The position numbers and the translations under genes are program-made. 64,000 bases of DNA. Source: Coriobacteriaceae bacterium. GTDB taxonomy: Bacteria; Actinomycetota; Coriobacteriia; Coriobacteriales; Coriobacteriaceae. Where the stretch lies: positions 273,397 to 337,396 of the forward strand of contig CABOHA010000001.1 in the NCBI GenBank assembly GCA_902399975.1, written 5' to 3'. Of this stretch, positions 36,920-44,015 are shown one piece after another. The notes beneath the pieces are model-generated. The model was given only the letters and a program-made list of their open reading frames with translations. It did not search any database and had not been told where the DNA came from. Within the stretch, counting starts at the first letter, position 1; the number at the start of each line of letters is the position of its first letter.

Positions 36920-37489
36920 ATGGCGAATAGCGCTCAAAGAATTGAGATGTCGTTCGATAACATGAGAAAAATCGGAATGGTTCTTTGTGCCATGCTGGTA
37001 CTTATAGCCATCGCTACTATCGCCGTCTTTGGTTCGGCATTTATTGTTGCATGCCATAGCATTTTGAATGGCGCAGTGGTAATCGAGGGGGTCGTTGAGC
37101 TTGGTGAGGGCGGCAGCATCGCGCTTCCAAACTTGGCGCTATGGGCGGTTTTGCTCCTTGCAGGGGAGTTTACATTGTTAAGCATCAGCTTCGATGTCGC
37201 CCGTCGTCAATCGCCTTTTACTATTCGACATGCACGGATGATTGCCGTTATTGCTTGCCTATTTGCAATTAATGCTGTGATGGGCTCCCTGCAGATTGGC
37301 AGCGATTTAAAAATAATGATGGGCAATTGTATGTTGAGCTGTCGTATGAATTCCGCTCTCCTTCAGATTGGTGACTCAGGCATCACGTTGGATGTGGGAT
37401 CCATCATTGCAATGATGGTTGCTTTCGCTTTGTCGATCTTCTGGCGCTATGGGGCGCTTTTGCAGTCCCAGTCCGATGATTTGGTCTAG
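36920..37489 (+). CDS. DUF2975-type membrane protein
   Basis: 189-aa integral membrane protein with four hydrophobic segments (IGMVLCAMLVLIAIATIAVF, ALWAVLLLAGEFTLLSISFD, MIAVIACLFAINAVMGSL, IIAMMVAFALSIFWRYG). This topology and the partner HTH gene immediately downstream match the DUF2975/YozG-like pairs of Gram-positive bacteria, whose role is not established. AAAAGGAG lies 6 nt before ATG 36920. Codon use is more AT-rich than in clpC. It may sense envelope state for the adjacent regulator, but that is inference. Confidence 0.65.
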   Translation: MANSAQRIEMSFDNMRKIGMVLCAMLVLIAIATIAVFGSAFIVACHSILNGAVVIEGVVELGEGGSIALPNLALWAVLLLAGEFTLLSISFDVARRQSPFTIRHARMIAVIACLFAINAVMGSLQIGSDLKIMMGNCMLSCRMNSALLQIGDSGITLDVGSIIAMMVAFALSIFWRYGALLQSQSDDLV

Positions 37490-37499
37490 GTGATTGACC

Positions 37500-37826
37500 A
37501 TGGATTATCTCATTATTGAGGTTGAGACACTTTTGCTCAAGACCGGGAAAACAAATGCCGATCTAATAAGAGCGACTGGGCATACGCCAGCTAACATTTC
37601 TAAAATCCGTAATGCAAAAATTAAGGCTATACGTTTGAAGACATTGCTCGATATCTGTGTTGAGTTGGATTGTCAGCCGGGAGATTTGATCCGTCGCGTG
37701 AGTGAAATAGAACTTGAGGAACTTACCATCGCGCGTGCGCGGAATAAGATTTTGCAAAGACGCAATCCCGACCCCTCCGAGATATTGCCCACAGAGGTTT
37801 ACGTAGTAGATCTCTCTAAGGAATAA
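37500..37826 (+). CDS. Small Cro/CI-family HTH regulator (YozG-like)
   Basis: 108-aa DNA-binding protein. The HTH spans about residues 8-70: LLLKTGKTNADLIRATGHTP, NISKIRNAKIKAIRLKTLLD and ICVELDCQPGDLI, the last being the typical end of YozG-type domains. The C-terminal 35 residues are charged and unassigned. ATG 37500 is used because AGGTGA precedes it; a TTG at 37494 is possible. It lies 10 nt after the DUF2975 gene and 168 nt before the peptide gene, so it is a candidate regulator of the RiPP cluster. Confidence 0.72.
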   Translation: MDYLIIEVETLLLKTGKTNADLIRATGHTPANISKIRNAKIKAIRLKTLLDICVELDCQPGDLIRRVSEIELEELTIARARNKILQRRNPDPSEILPTEVYVVDLSKE

Positions 37827-37869
37827 CAAAACAGAATAAGAAGACAAGAAGACAAACACGTATGCATGC

Positions 37870-37903
37870 AAGGCCCCTACCGCAAACGATCGGTAGGAGC
37901 CTT
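37870..37903 (+). terminator. Terminator between the HTH gene and the peptide gene
   Basis: Stem AAGGCCCCTACCG/CGGTAGGAGCCTT with one mismatch and an 8-nt loop, followed by AATTTATTTG. It separates the regulator transcript from the cluster. Confidence 0.7.
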
Positions 37904-37923
37904 AATTTATTTGAAAATAGTTC

Positions 37924-37955
37924 TTGAAATCATAAGGTTATCGTTATACGATAAC
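37924..37955 (+). promoter_or_regulatory. Probable promoter and palindromic operator of the RiPP cluster
   Basis: TTGAAA (37924-37929) and TACGAT (37947-37952) are spaced by 17 nt. A perfect palindrome, GTTATCGT-TAT-ACGATAAC (37937-37955), covers the spacer and -10 box, so a bound repressor would block transcription. A further half-site ACGATAA occurs near 37971. Confidence 0.5.
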
Positions 37956-37994
37956 GAAGTATTAAAACAGACGATAAATCGAAAGGAGGTAATT

Positions 37995-38105
37995 ATGAAC
38001 TGGGTAATCGATCCGTGTAGCAACGTGCAGGGTGGCGGTGGTGGCTGCCGCAATTACCACCCGTGTTCGCGCTGTAGCTGTTTTGGCGTATATGTTCATT
38101 TCTAG
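37995..38105 (+). CDS. Cys-rich RiPP precursor peptide (36 aa)
   Basis: Very short gene with a near-ideal ribosome site (AAAGGAGGT, 5 nt before ATG 37995). The 36-residue product starts MNWVIDPC, has a run of five glycines at 13-17, then CRNYHPCSRCSCF (18-30) and an aromatic tail ending VYVHF. Cysteines are at 8, 18, 24, 27 and 29. This is the expected look of a substrate for a radical SAM/SPASM peptide maturase, and such an enzyme plus exporters follow on the same strand. The glycine run may divide leader and core. The product class (thioether-bridged sactipeptide or ranthipeptide) is inference. Confidence 0.7.
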   Translation: MNWVIDPCSNVQGGGGGCRNYHPCSRCSCFGVYVHF

Positions 38106-38145
38106 CAACGCGAACGTTAATGCTGGTTAAGACAGCAGAGGGTAA

Positions 38146-38190
38146 GCAGCGTGGTCGATAACTGCCATCCGTCGGCCGCGCTGCCTTTTT
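38146..38190 (+). terminator. Terminator-like hairpin after the peptide gene (partial read-through)
   Basis: GCAGCGTGG (38146-38154) pairs with CCGCGCTGC (38176-38184), followed by TTTTT. Placed between precursor and downstream genes, it would give high precursor mRNA and less transporter/enzyme mRNA, as in many peptide operons. Confidence 0.65.
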
Positions 38191-38207
38191 AATGAGGTTC
38201 ATGAGAC

Positions 38208-38936
38208 ATGGGTAATGCGATTTCAATCAAGGATCTATCAAAGCGCTACGGCAAAAACTGGGCGTTGTCTGATGTTTCATTTGATATAGATGAGGGCGAA
38301 GTGTGCGCTCTCGTTGGGGAGAACGGCGCGGGGAAGAGTACGTTGATTGATATTCTTCTTGGCTTGCTTAAAGCAACGAAAGGTTCAATCAGTTTTTTCG
38401 GCGAGTCTGGGAGAGCAGGTCTGGCAAGAGCACGCAGAAATATCGGATTCGTCCCCGACGGCTGTGGGGCATTCTTGAACTTAACCGGTCGAGAAAACTT
38501 GATCTCACGCTGTATCGAGTGGGGGCTGCCGAAAAGTGAAGTTAATCGAGTGCTCGCTGCCGTTGGACTAGAAAATGCGGCGGATGCATCGGTAAAACAA
38601 TACTCGCTCGGCATGAAGCGTCGTCTGGATATTGGAACGGCTCTTCTAGGCGACCCGCAACTACTCATCATGGATGAACCCATAAACGGGCTCGATCCAG
38701 TGGGTGTGATTGAGGTGCGCGATCTCCTGCTGTCGTTGAAGGACAAACGGGATAAAACGGTGCTCATTTCAAGCCATAACCTAGATGAATTGGAGAAAGT
38801 TGCGACATCTTTTGCGTTTCTCCATCAAGGCAGACTTCTCGTTAAGGAAGAAAACTCCTACAAAGACAGAAGTCTGGAAAAGCGGTTTTTGGATTTGATC
38901 GGGGAGGCAGATAATGCAACTTCTGCGACTGATTAG
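38208..38936 (+). CDS. ABC transporter ATP-binding protein (immunity/export type)
   Basis: 242-aa ATPase of the drug/bacteriocin-immunity ABC group. Motifs: GENGAGKSTLID (Walker A, about residue 39), YSLGMKRRLDIGTALLG (signature, LGMKRR instead of LSGGQ, common in this group) and LLIMDEPINGLDPVG (Walker B). TGAGG precedes ATG 38208. The stop overlaps the next gene by 23 nt. With the two ABC-2 permeases that follow it probably forms a LanFEG-like self-protection pump for the peptide, an inference from context. Confidence 0.85.
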   Translation: MGNAISIKDLSKRYGKNWALSDVSFDIDEGEVCALVGENGAGKSTLIDILLGLLKATKGSISFFGESGRAGLARARRNIGFVPDGCGAFLNLTGRENLISRCIEWGLPKSEVNRVLAAVGLENAADASVKQYSLGMKRRLDIGTALLGDPQLLIMDEPINGLDPVGVIEVRDLLLSLKDKRDKTVLISSHNLDELEKVATSFAFLHQGRLLVKEENSYKDRSLEKRFLDLIGEADNATSATD

Positions 38937-39717
38937 ATGTGAAGCCCGTCGGTTGCTCAGAAATCCAGCCTTTTTCGTGTTGTTGATCTGGGGAATTTGG
39001 ATTGTTAAAGATGTCTGTAATCCAAATATGTATGGGACTTATGGAACATCTGATTTAGGGGGAGTCGGCAAACAGATTGGTTTCTTTGCAAACATCCTCG
39101 ACAAGACTGACCCAGCTGGTTCGGCGGTTCGGACGGCACTATTCATGACCTACGAGTGGTTTTTCGTTCTAGCCGGATGCATTGTTATTTCCTGCGCCAT
39201 GGATTATCAAAGCAGGTCTTCTGAAGTGACGTATGCAAAAGGAACGGGTGTAGCAAAGGCCGTTGTCGCAAAGTGGCTTGTTCTGACGATTGCAACTTCA
39301 ACAGCGTTCAACCTGTTTTCGGGATTCACTCTCTTCAAATCTCCGCTTTGCTGCTATGTGGATGGGCGGGTGTTTCTTGATAGATACCTGCCCGTGTTGC
39401 TTTTGATTGATGCTATTTTGGCTGCATTAGTAGCTCAGTCGATGGCAGTTTTCTATTTACTTAGAAATGCACCGCTTAGCATTATGTTGGTGTTGGTCGG
39501 GACGCTGCTCGCCTCCGATGAATATACGCTGGTGGTCTTTTCCAATCACGCATCGACGCAAATTCCCTGGTGGCTCTCAGTCGGACCATACTTACGCCAT
39601 CTTGGAAATCTGTGCTTTCAAGGCCTAGCCATTAATCAGATCATTCTTTTCTCTGTTATTTGCACCGTTGTTTCGTTGCAGCTCGGGGTCATGGGAATCA
39701 AAGCGAGGAGGGGGTAG
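38914..39717 (+). CDS. ABC-2 type permease, first of two
   Basis: 267-aa membrane protein with about six hydrophobic helices (FFVLLIWGIWIVKDV, WFFVLAGCIVISCAM, VVAKWLVLTIATSTAFNLFSG, IILFSVICTVVSLQLGVMG). After the first helix comes a predicted external loop with MYGTYGTSDLGGVG. The next permease has a similar YGTSD segment in the same place, so the two are related. GGGGAGGCAG precedes ATG 38914, which lies inside the end of the ATPase gene. Confidence 0.78.
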   Translation: MQLLRLIRCEARRLLRNPAFFVLLIWGIWIVKDVCNPNMYGTYGTSDLGGVGKQIGFFANILDKTDPAGSAVRTALFMTYEWFFVLAGCIVISCAMDYQSRSSEVTYAKGTGVAKAVVAKWLVLTIATSTAFNLFSGFTLFKSPLCCYVDGRVFLDRYLPVLLLIDAILAALVAQSMAVFYLLRNAPLSIMLVLVGTLLASDEYTLVVFSNHASTQIPWWLSVGPYLRHLGNLCFQGLAINQIILFSVICTVVSLQLGVMGIKARRG

Positions 39718-39719
39718 AA

Positions 39720-40529
39720 ATGCGCTGCGAAGATATGATTAAGGCTGAAGCCTATCGAGTTATGAAGAGCAAAGCGCCTCTTCTGCTGATTGCGGCAGGT
39801 TTCGTGCTCGCATTGCTTTATTCTGTGTCTTATGAACCATGGAGAGCCTACGGAACGAGCGATTGGCTTGGCGACGGTGTTATGGGCTTCTTTCCAAACC
39901 CACAATATGGTTTTGTGGGAATTCCGGGAGACCTCGTTAAAGGCGGAGCTCGCTACCTTTCCGCTGTGGCACCGCTTGCCCATTCTCTGTTCTTTCCTAT
40001 TGTTGCTGTTCTCGTCATCGGCTATGCGTTTCGAACTCCGATAACGGGATCTCAATGGCTTGTTTCCTATGCAAGGGGAATGAAAACAGTACAGCTGTTG
40101 GTTGCAAGGACTCTTGTCTCGATTGTCACGCTTGTCGGTGGTTTTGTTCTCTTTTCGATACTCGTTGGTGTGGTCCAAAGCGCGAGTGGTATAGGAATGA
40201 CGATGGATATGATCGGAGAGTTTCTTCTTCGACTGTCTCTTGCTGCCTTGATTTGCACAACGTTATGCCTGCTGCTCGTCCTGGCCATCTCGCTCTTTGG
40301 AAATGGCGCGTTTGTTCTATCGTTCATCATCCTGCTGCTTTATTTGGGGTACGGGAATCCAAATATGCCACTGCACTTGACATGGCTGGCGACCCTTGCG
40401 TCTCCGCGACCAATTCAATTCATCGTGCCGGGGACGTTGCTGTTTGTAGCGCTGGCAACAGTCGTTCCCATTGTCATCCTCGGACTTTGTTGGGCTATCA
40501 AGGGTGCTATCAGAAAACGGAGCATATAA
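39720..40529 (+). CDS. ABC-2 type permease, second of two
   Basis: 269-aa membrane protein with about six hydrophobic helices (LLLIAAGFVLALLYSV, LFFPIVAVLVIGYAF, LVSIVTLVGGFVLFSILVG, LICTTLCLLLVLAISLFG, LLFVALATVVPIVILGLC). The loop after helix 1 has RAYGTSDWLGDG, matching the partner permease. GAGGAGGGGG precedes ATG 39720, 3 nt after the previous gene. The stop TAA is directly followed by the ATG of the radical SAM gene. Confidence 0.78.
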   Translation: MRCEDMIKAEAYRVMKSKAPLLLIAAGFVLALLYSVSYEPWRAYGTSDWLGDGVMGFFPNPQYGFVGIPGDLVKGGARYLSAVAPLAHSLFFPIVAVLVIGYAFRTPITGSQWLVSYARGMKTVQLLVARTLVSIVTLVGGFVLFSILVGVVQSASGIGMTMDMIGEFLLRLSLAALICTTLCLLLVLAISLFGNGAFVLSFIILLLYLGYGNPNMPLHLTWLATLASPRPIQFIVPGTLLFVALATVVPIVILGLCWAIKGAIRKRSI

Positions 40530-41816
40530 ATGAAAGAGTCTGAATTTAACGTTATTGAAGAGAATGATGTGAACGGTATCACTATCTACAATACCCAATC
40601 TGGTGGCGTTCTCGACCTTGACGCTGCGCACACGAATGAGCTGAATTTATATCGCAAGGGTGCCGCCGCCTTGGATGGTGATTTCGAAGAGGCCCTTAAG
40701 ATGGGTGGCATGTTGGTAGATGACGATGTTGACGAGCGGCGAATGTTGATGCTTGAGAGCTTGTCGGCAAGGTTTGCAAATGACTATTTAGGACTGACGA
40801 TTGCTCCAACGCTGGCATGCAATTTTAGGTGTCCCTACTGCTATGAAAAAGGCTGCTCGCACCCCACTATGTCAGAAGAGACAATGACGGATATCGCAGA
40901 ATTCGTGCGTTCCGGCTATCCCGGGATCAACGATCTTCACGTTGACTGGTATGGAGGCGAACCCCTACTCTGTGTGGACATGATCGAGCGACTGACAAAA
41001 GAACTGAGAGGGGCGATTAGGCCAGGCGCTACTTATTCTGCCGGAATGGTAACGAACGGATATCTCCTGACGCGAGAAATTGCTCAGAAGCTTGCTGATT
41101 GTCAGATCGGTTCGGTTCAAATCACTATTGATGGCTCAAAGAGGGATCATGATTCGCGGAGGGTCCCGGCCGACGGTCGTCCGACATATGATGCCATTAT
41201 CGACAATATAATCTCATGTGCCGATGTTCTTCAGATTACCATTCGCGTGAATGTCGATGAGTCCAATAGCAAAGAGGTCGATGCGTTGATTGACGAGCTT
41301 GACGCTAAAGGGCTTCGCGGTAAAGTCGCGATTTATCTTGCTGCGGTCGACAATGTTAACGATACTTGCTCAAATGACATTCATTGTTTTTCTCAGCGTG
41401 GATTCTCTCAAGTTGAAACGTTCTTTATGGATAAAGCTAGCGAGCGCGGATTCAACGTTATTCCGTTTACGCCGTATGAACCAGGCGTCTGCTGTGCGGT
41501 TTCCCTTAATTCGTTTGTCATCGATCCGCTTGGTAGACTTTTTAAATGTTGGGATGAGGTTGGCAAGGGCGAGTGCGCCGTTGGAAATGTTCGAGAAGGT
41601 GTGAAAGCTAATTCGAACTATTTGAAATGGATGGAGTATTTACCAAACGACCCAGTATGTGGCGAGTGTGTAATGTTTCCGGCTTGTATGGGCGGATGTC
41701 CCCACGCCGCGATGGAGGGCCAGAGAAAATGCGCGAGCGTTAAATTCAATGCCAGGCAGAGAATGCGGTTGGCTTGTAATTATCAATATTCGCATGAGGC
41801 AAATCACGATGTTTAG
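40530..41816 (+). CDS. Radical SAM/SPASM peptide maturase
   Basis: 428-aa enzyme predicted to modify the 36-aa peptide. Residues 1-85 form an N-terminal region of the type seen in RiPP maturases (GITIYNTQSGGVLDLD). The radical SAM cluster motif CNFRCPYC gives cysteines 97, 101 and 104, followed by DWYGGEPLL. The C-terminal SPASM/twitch region (about 310-415) is rich in cysteines: VCCAV, CWDEVGKGEC, CGECVMFPACMGGC and KCASV, enough for auxiliary FeS clusters. This layout matches enzymes that put thioether bonds on cysteine-rich peptides (CcpM/CLI_3235-like, by recall). The bond type cannot be read from sequence. Confidence 0.85.
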   Translation: MKESEFNVIEENDVNGITIYNTQSGGVLDLDAAHTNELNLYRKGAAALDGDFEEALKMGGMLVDDDVDERRMLMLESLSARFANDYLGLTIAPTLACNFRCPYCYEKGCSHPTMSEETMTDIAEFVRSGYPGINDLHVDWYGGEPLLCVDMIERLTKELRGAIRPGATYSAGMVTNGYLLTREIAQKLADCQIGSVQITIDGSKRDHDSRRVPADGRPTYDAIIDNIISCADVLQITIRVNVDESNSKEVDALIDELDAKGLRGKVAIYLAAVDNVNDTCSNDIHCFSQRGFSQVETFFMDKASERGFNVIPFTPYEPGVCCAVSLNSFVIDPLGRLFKCWDEVGKGECAVGNVREGVKANSNYLKWMEYLPNDPVCGECVMFPACMGGCPHAAMEGQRKCASVKFNARQRMRLACNYQYSHEANHDV

Positions 41817-43440
41817 ATTTTGGAAGATATATCTCCTCCATAGGCCAAGGCTTTATGTCTATCTGCTTCTCGATGTCTTGTCTCAGCTGTGCAGCCTTGC
41901 TGAACCATATCTGTTGGGACTGACTGTAAATGTGCTGGCGGCAAAAAATGTCCTCGGTATTAGTTTGCGGACGCTAGTCTTATGTATTTTCGCGATTGGC
42001 GTGGTCGCCATTGTGGGGTCGGTGTTGGCCTATTGGACTTCCCTAATCTATGTCGACCTTCAAGCGCATGCGGGATATCAACTTAACGCTGACACACTTG
42101 AACATGTCAAGCGTTTGCCCCGGAAGTTTTTCATCGGATTTGATGCGGGCTATTATAATCAGCAAATCAATCACGATTCAAACGACCTCATAATATTCGG
42201 AATAACATCGGCGTCAAATATCATTGGCGGTGTTGCAACGATTATCTGTTCCTTGATTATGTTGATGAATATAAACATTGCGATGGCGATTGCCTGTCTA
42301 GCCTGCATCGTTACGGGGGCAGTAGTTTATCGATTGTTTAGCGGGCTGCTGTTCAATCGAGGCTTTGAGTTTCAAGAAAAGACCGCTGCTTTCTATGGGA
42401 CTCTCCAGAGCCAGCTGGAGAGCGTCTCCTTTCTTCGTCGCCATTCATTATTTGATTTCTATTCCCTGAGGCTGCAGAAGGCTTTCGATGGTCTTTATCC
42501 AGCTATATTGGCTAACCAAAAAGCCGGATCACGGTTCGAACTTGCGAATCAGTTGATTTTTTCCTTTGCGCAGTTCTGTTTGCTCGCGATTGGAGGCTGT
42601 GAGATTGTCGCAGGTAAAATGCCGGTTGGTTTTCTGCTGACGGCATTGAGCTATTATTCGAGCGCCAATTCTGCTTTGGTGAACTTGCTTTCTTGGGGCA
42701 AAAGCTACCAGGCGAGCAAGGTGAGCGCCCAACGCCTTAAGCGCCTTTGGGCAATGGATGAAGAGGCGAACGGTTCTGTCCGCATTGGTTCTCCTGTTTC
42801 ACTTGTGTGCAAGGGCCTGTCGATTTGTCGCCCTGATACCGATCGTATCATAGATTATCCAGAGCTCATCTCGCTTAATCGAGGAGTCTTATACGGCGTG
42901 TCGGGCGCAAACGGAAGCGGGAAAAGCACGCTTCTCGATAGCATAGCTGGTCTATATCCCGATGATTGCGTTGGGACTATTGCTTATGACGAGGTTGATT
43001 TGAGCCAGATTGATTCTATAAATCTACGCTCGTATGTCGTTGGTATTGCCGAGCAAGAACCTGATATCGTTAACGGAACACTCAGAGAGAATCTGACGCT
43101 ACTCGCGGGCGATAATTGTCCAATTCTTGAAGTCGGGCGACTTGTAGACCAGTTTGGTCTGACCAAACTGGTCTCAACACTTCCCAATGGTCTTGATGGG
43201 GTGCTGGACGAGCAAAACCATAATATATCGGGTGGTGAGAAGCAGAAGATTGCGATTATTCGTGTATTGCTTAAGGACTCACCCGTCATGTTATTCGATG
43301 AACCGACGTCGGCGCTTGACGGAGCGAGTAGGTCAGCGTTCATTGATATTCTGCAACAGAAGAAAGAAGATCATATAGTGGTTGTTGTCTCGCATGATCC
43401 CGAGTTGCTTGAGGCTTGCGACGAAGTGATTGAACTGTAA
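41809..43440 (+). CDS. ABC exporter (fused TMD-NBD), probable peptide exporter
   Basis: 543-aa half-transporter with a six-helix type I ABC exporter domain (about 1-320) and an NBD with GVSGANGSGKSTLLDS (Walker A, about residue 366), NISGGEKQKIAIIR (about 473) and VMLFDEPTSALDG. There is no N-terminal C39 peptidase domain, so any leader must be cut by another protease, or the peptide leaves uncut. ATG 41809 lies 8 nt inside the radical SAM gene, showing translational coupling. It is the last gene of the cluster. Confidence 0.85.
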   Translation: MFRFWKIYLLHRPRLYVYLLLDVLSQLCSLAEPYLLGLTVNVLAAKNVLGISLRTLVLCIFAIGVVAIVGSVLAYWTSLIYVDLQAHAGYQLNADTLEHVKRLPRKFFIGFDAGYYNQQINHDSNDLIIFGITSASNIIGGVATIICSLIMLMNINIAMAIACLACIVTGAVVYRLFSGLLFNRGFEFQEKTAAFYGTLQSQLESVSFLRRHSLFDFYSLRLQKAFDGLYPAILANQKAGSRFELANQLIFSFAQFCLLAIGGCEIVAGKMPVGFLLTALSYYSSANSALVNLLSWGKSYQASKVSAQRLKRLWAMDEEANGSVRIGSPVSLVCKGLSICRPDTDRIIDYPELISLNRGVLYGVSGANGSGKSTLLDSIAGLYPDDCVGTIAYDEVDLSQIDSINLRSYVVGIAEQEPDIVNGTLRENLTLLAGDNCPILEVGRLVDQFGLTKLVSTLPNGLDGVLDEQNHNISGGEKQKIAIIRVLLKDSPVMLFDEPTSALDGASRSAFIDILQQKKEDHIVVVVSHDPELLEACDEVIEL

Positions 43441-43611
43441 AAGCTTGTGCATGGCGCTTCGTTGCGGGACTCATTGCCTGTGGATAGCGAATTGCAGCTG
43501 ATGTGGGCAGTTATCTCAAACATGTATCAGCTTCTTTTATTGACTAATCCCACAACGGCAAACCCGGTCAAACGAACGCTTCAGTACTGAGGCGTCTGTC
43601 TGTCTGACAAA

Positions 43612-43644
43612 TTGCTATACTTAATTAAGGAAAGCGTATAGCAA
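43612..43644 (+). promoter_or_regulatory. Palindromic operator upstream of the toxin-antitoxin pair
   Basis: TTGCTATAC (43612-43620) and GTATAGCAA (43636-43644) are perfect inverted copies. The left arm includes a TATACT -10-like box, so a bound antitoxin would repress the operon. The ribosome site AAAAGGAG overlaps the right edge. Confidence 0.6.
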
Positions 43645-43655
43645 AAGGAGCCAAC

Positions 43656-44015
43656 ATGTCTATGTCGATACTAGACTCACGGCCGGTTCAGATGAACGTG
43701 CGTATAGATCGCCAGCTCAAAGAGGCGGGAGACGCCGTCCTGACTCATATTGGCATGACGCCGTCACAAGCCGTTCGGACACTTTGGGAGTATCTGGTCG
43801 TTAACGGACGCATGCCCTCGAAGGGAGACGCGGCGGCTCCGGTTTCTGACGGAGTGGAGCCCCGGCGCATGGAGTCAAGGGCCGCGCAAGGCAGCCATAT
43901 CGTTCGCGATTCGTGCCTCAAATACGGCATCCCCATCCCTGAGTTCTCGGGAGACTATGACGACCTCTATGAGGAGGCCATGGCGGAGCGCTATCCCGAG
44001 TGGGTGGAACTATGA
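43656..44015 (+). CDS. RelB/DinJ-family antitoxin
   Basis: 119-aa protein. The N-terminal ribbon-helix-helix region VQMNVRIDRQLKEAGDAVL and MTPSQAVRTLWEYLVVNGRM is typical of RelB/DinJ antitoxins, which bind DNA and neutralise a toxin. The C-terminal half (about 60-119) is long and acidic at the end (GDYDDLYEEAMAERYPEWVEL region) and probably wraps the toxin. AAAAGGAG precedes ATG 43656. It overlaps the PIN gene as ATGA. RelB-type antitoxins usually pair with RelE/YafQ toxins, so a PIN partner is atypical. Confidence 0.82.
   Translation: MSMSILDSRPVQMNVRIDRQLKEAGDAVLTHIGMTPSQAVRTLWEYLVVNGRMPSKGDAAAPVSDGVEPRRMESRAAQGSHIVRDSCLKYGIPIPEFSGDYDDLYEEAMAERYPEWVEL

Noticed and set aside
34433..37057. 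874-codon frame antisense to clpC
   Set aside because: Mirror of clpC codon bias, without domain motifs or ribosome site.
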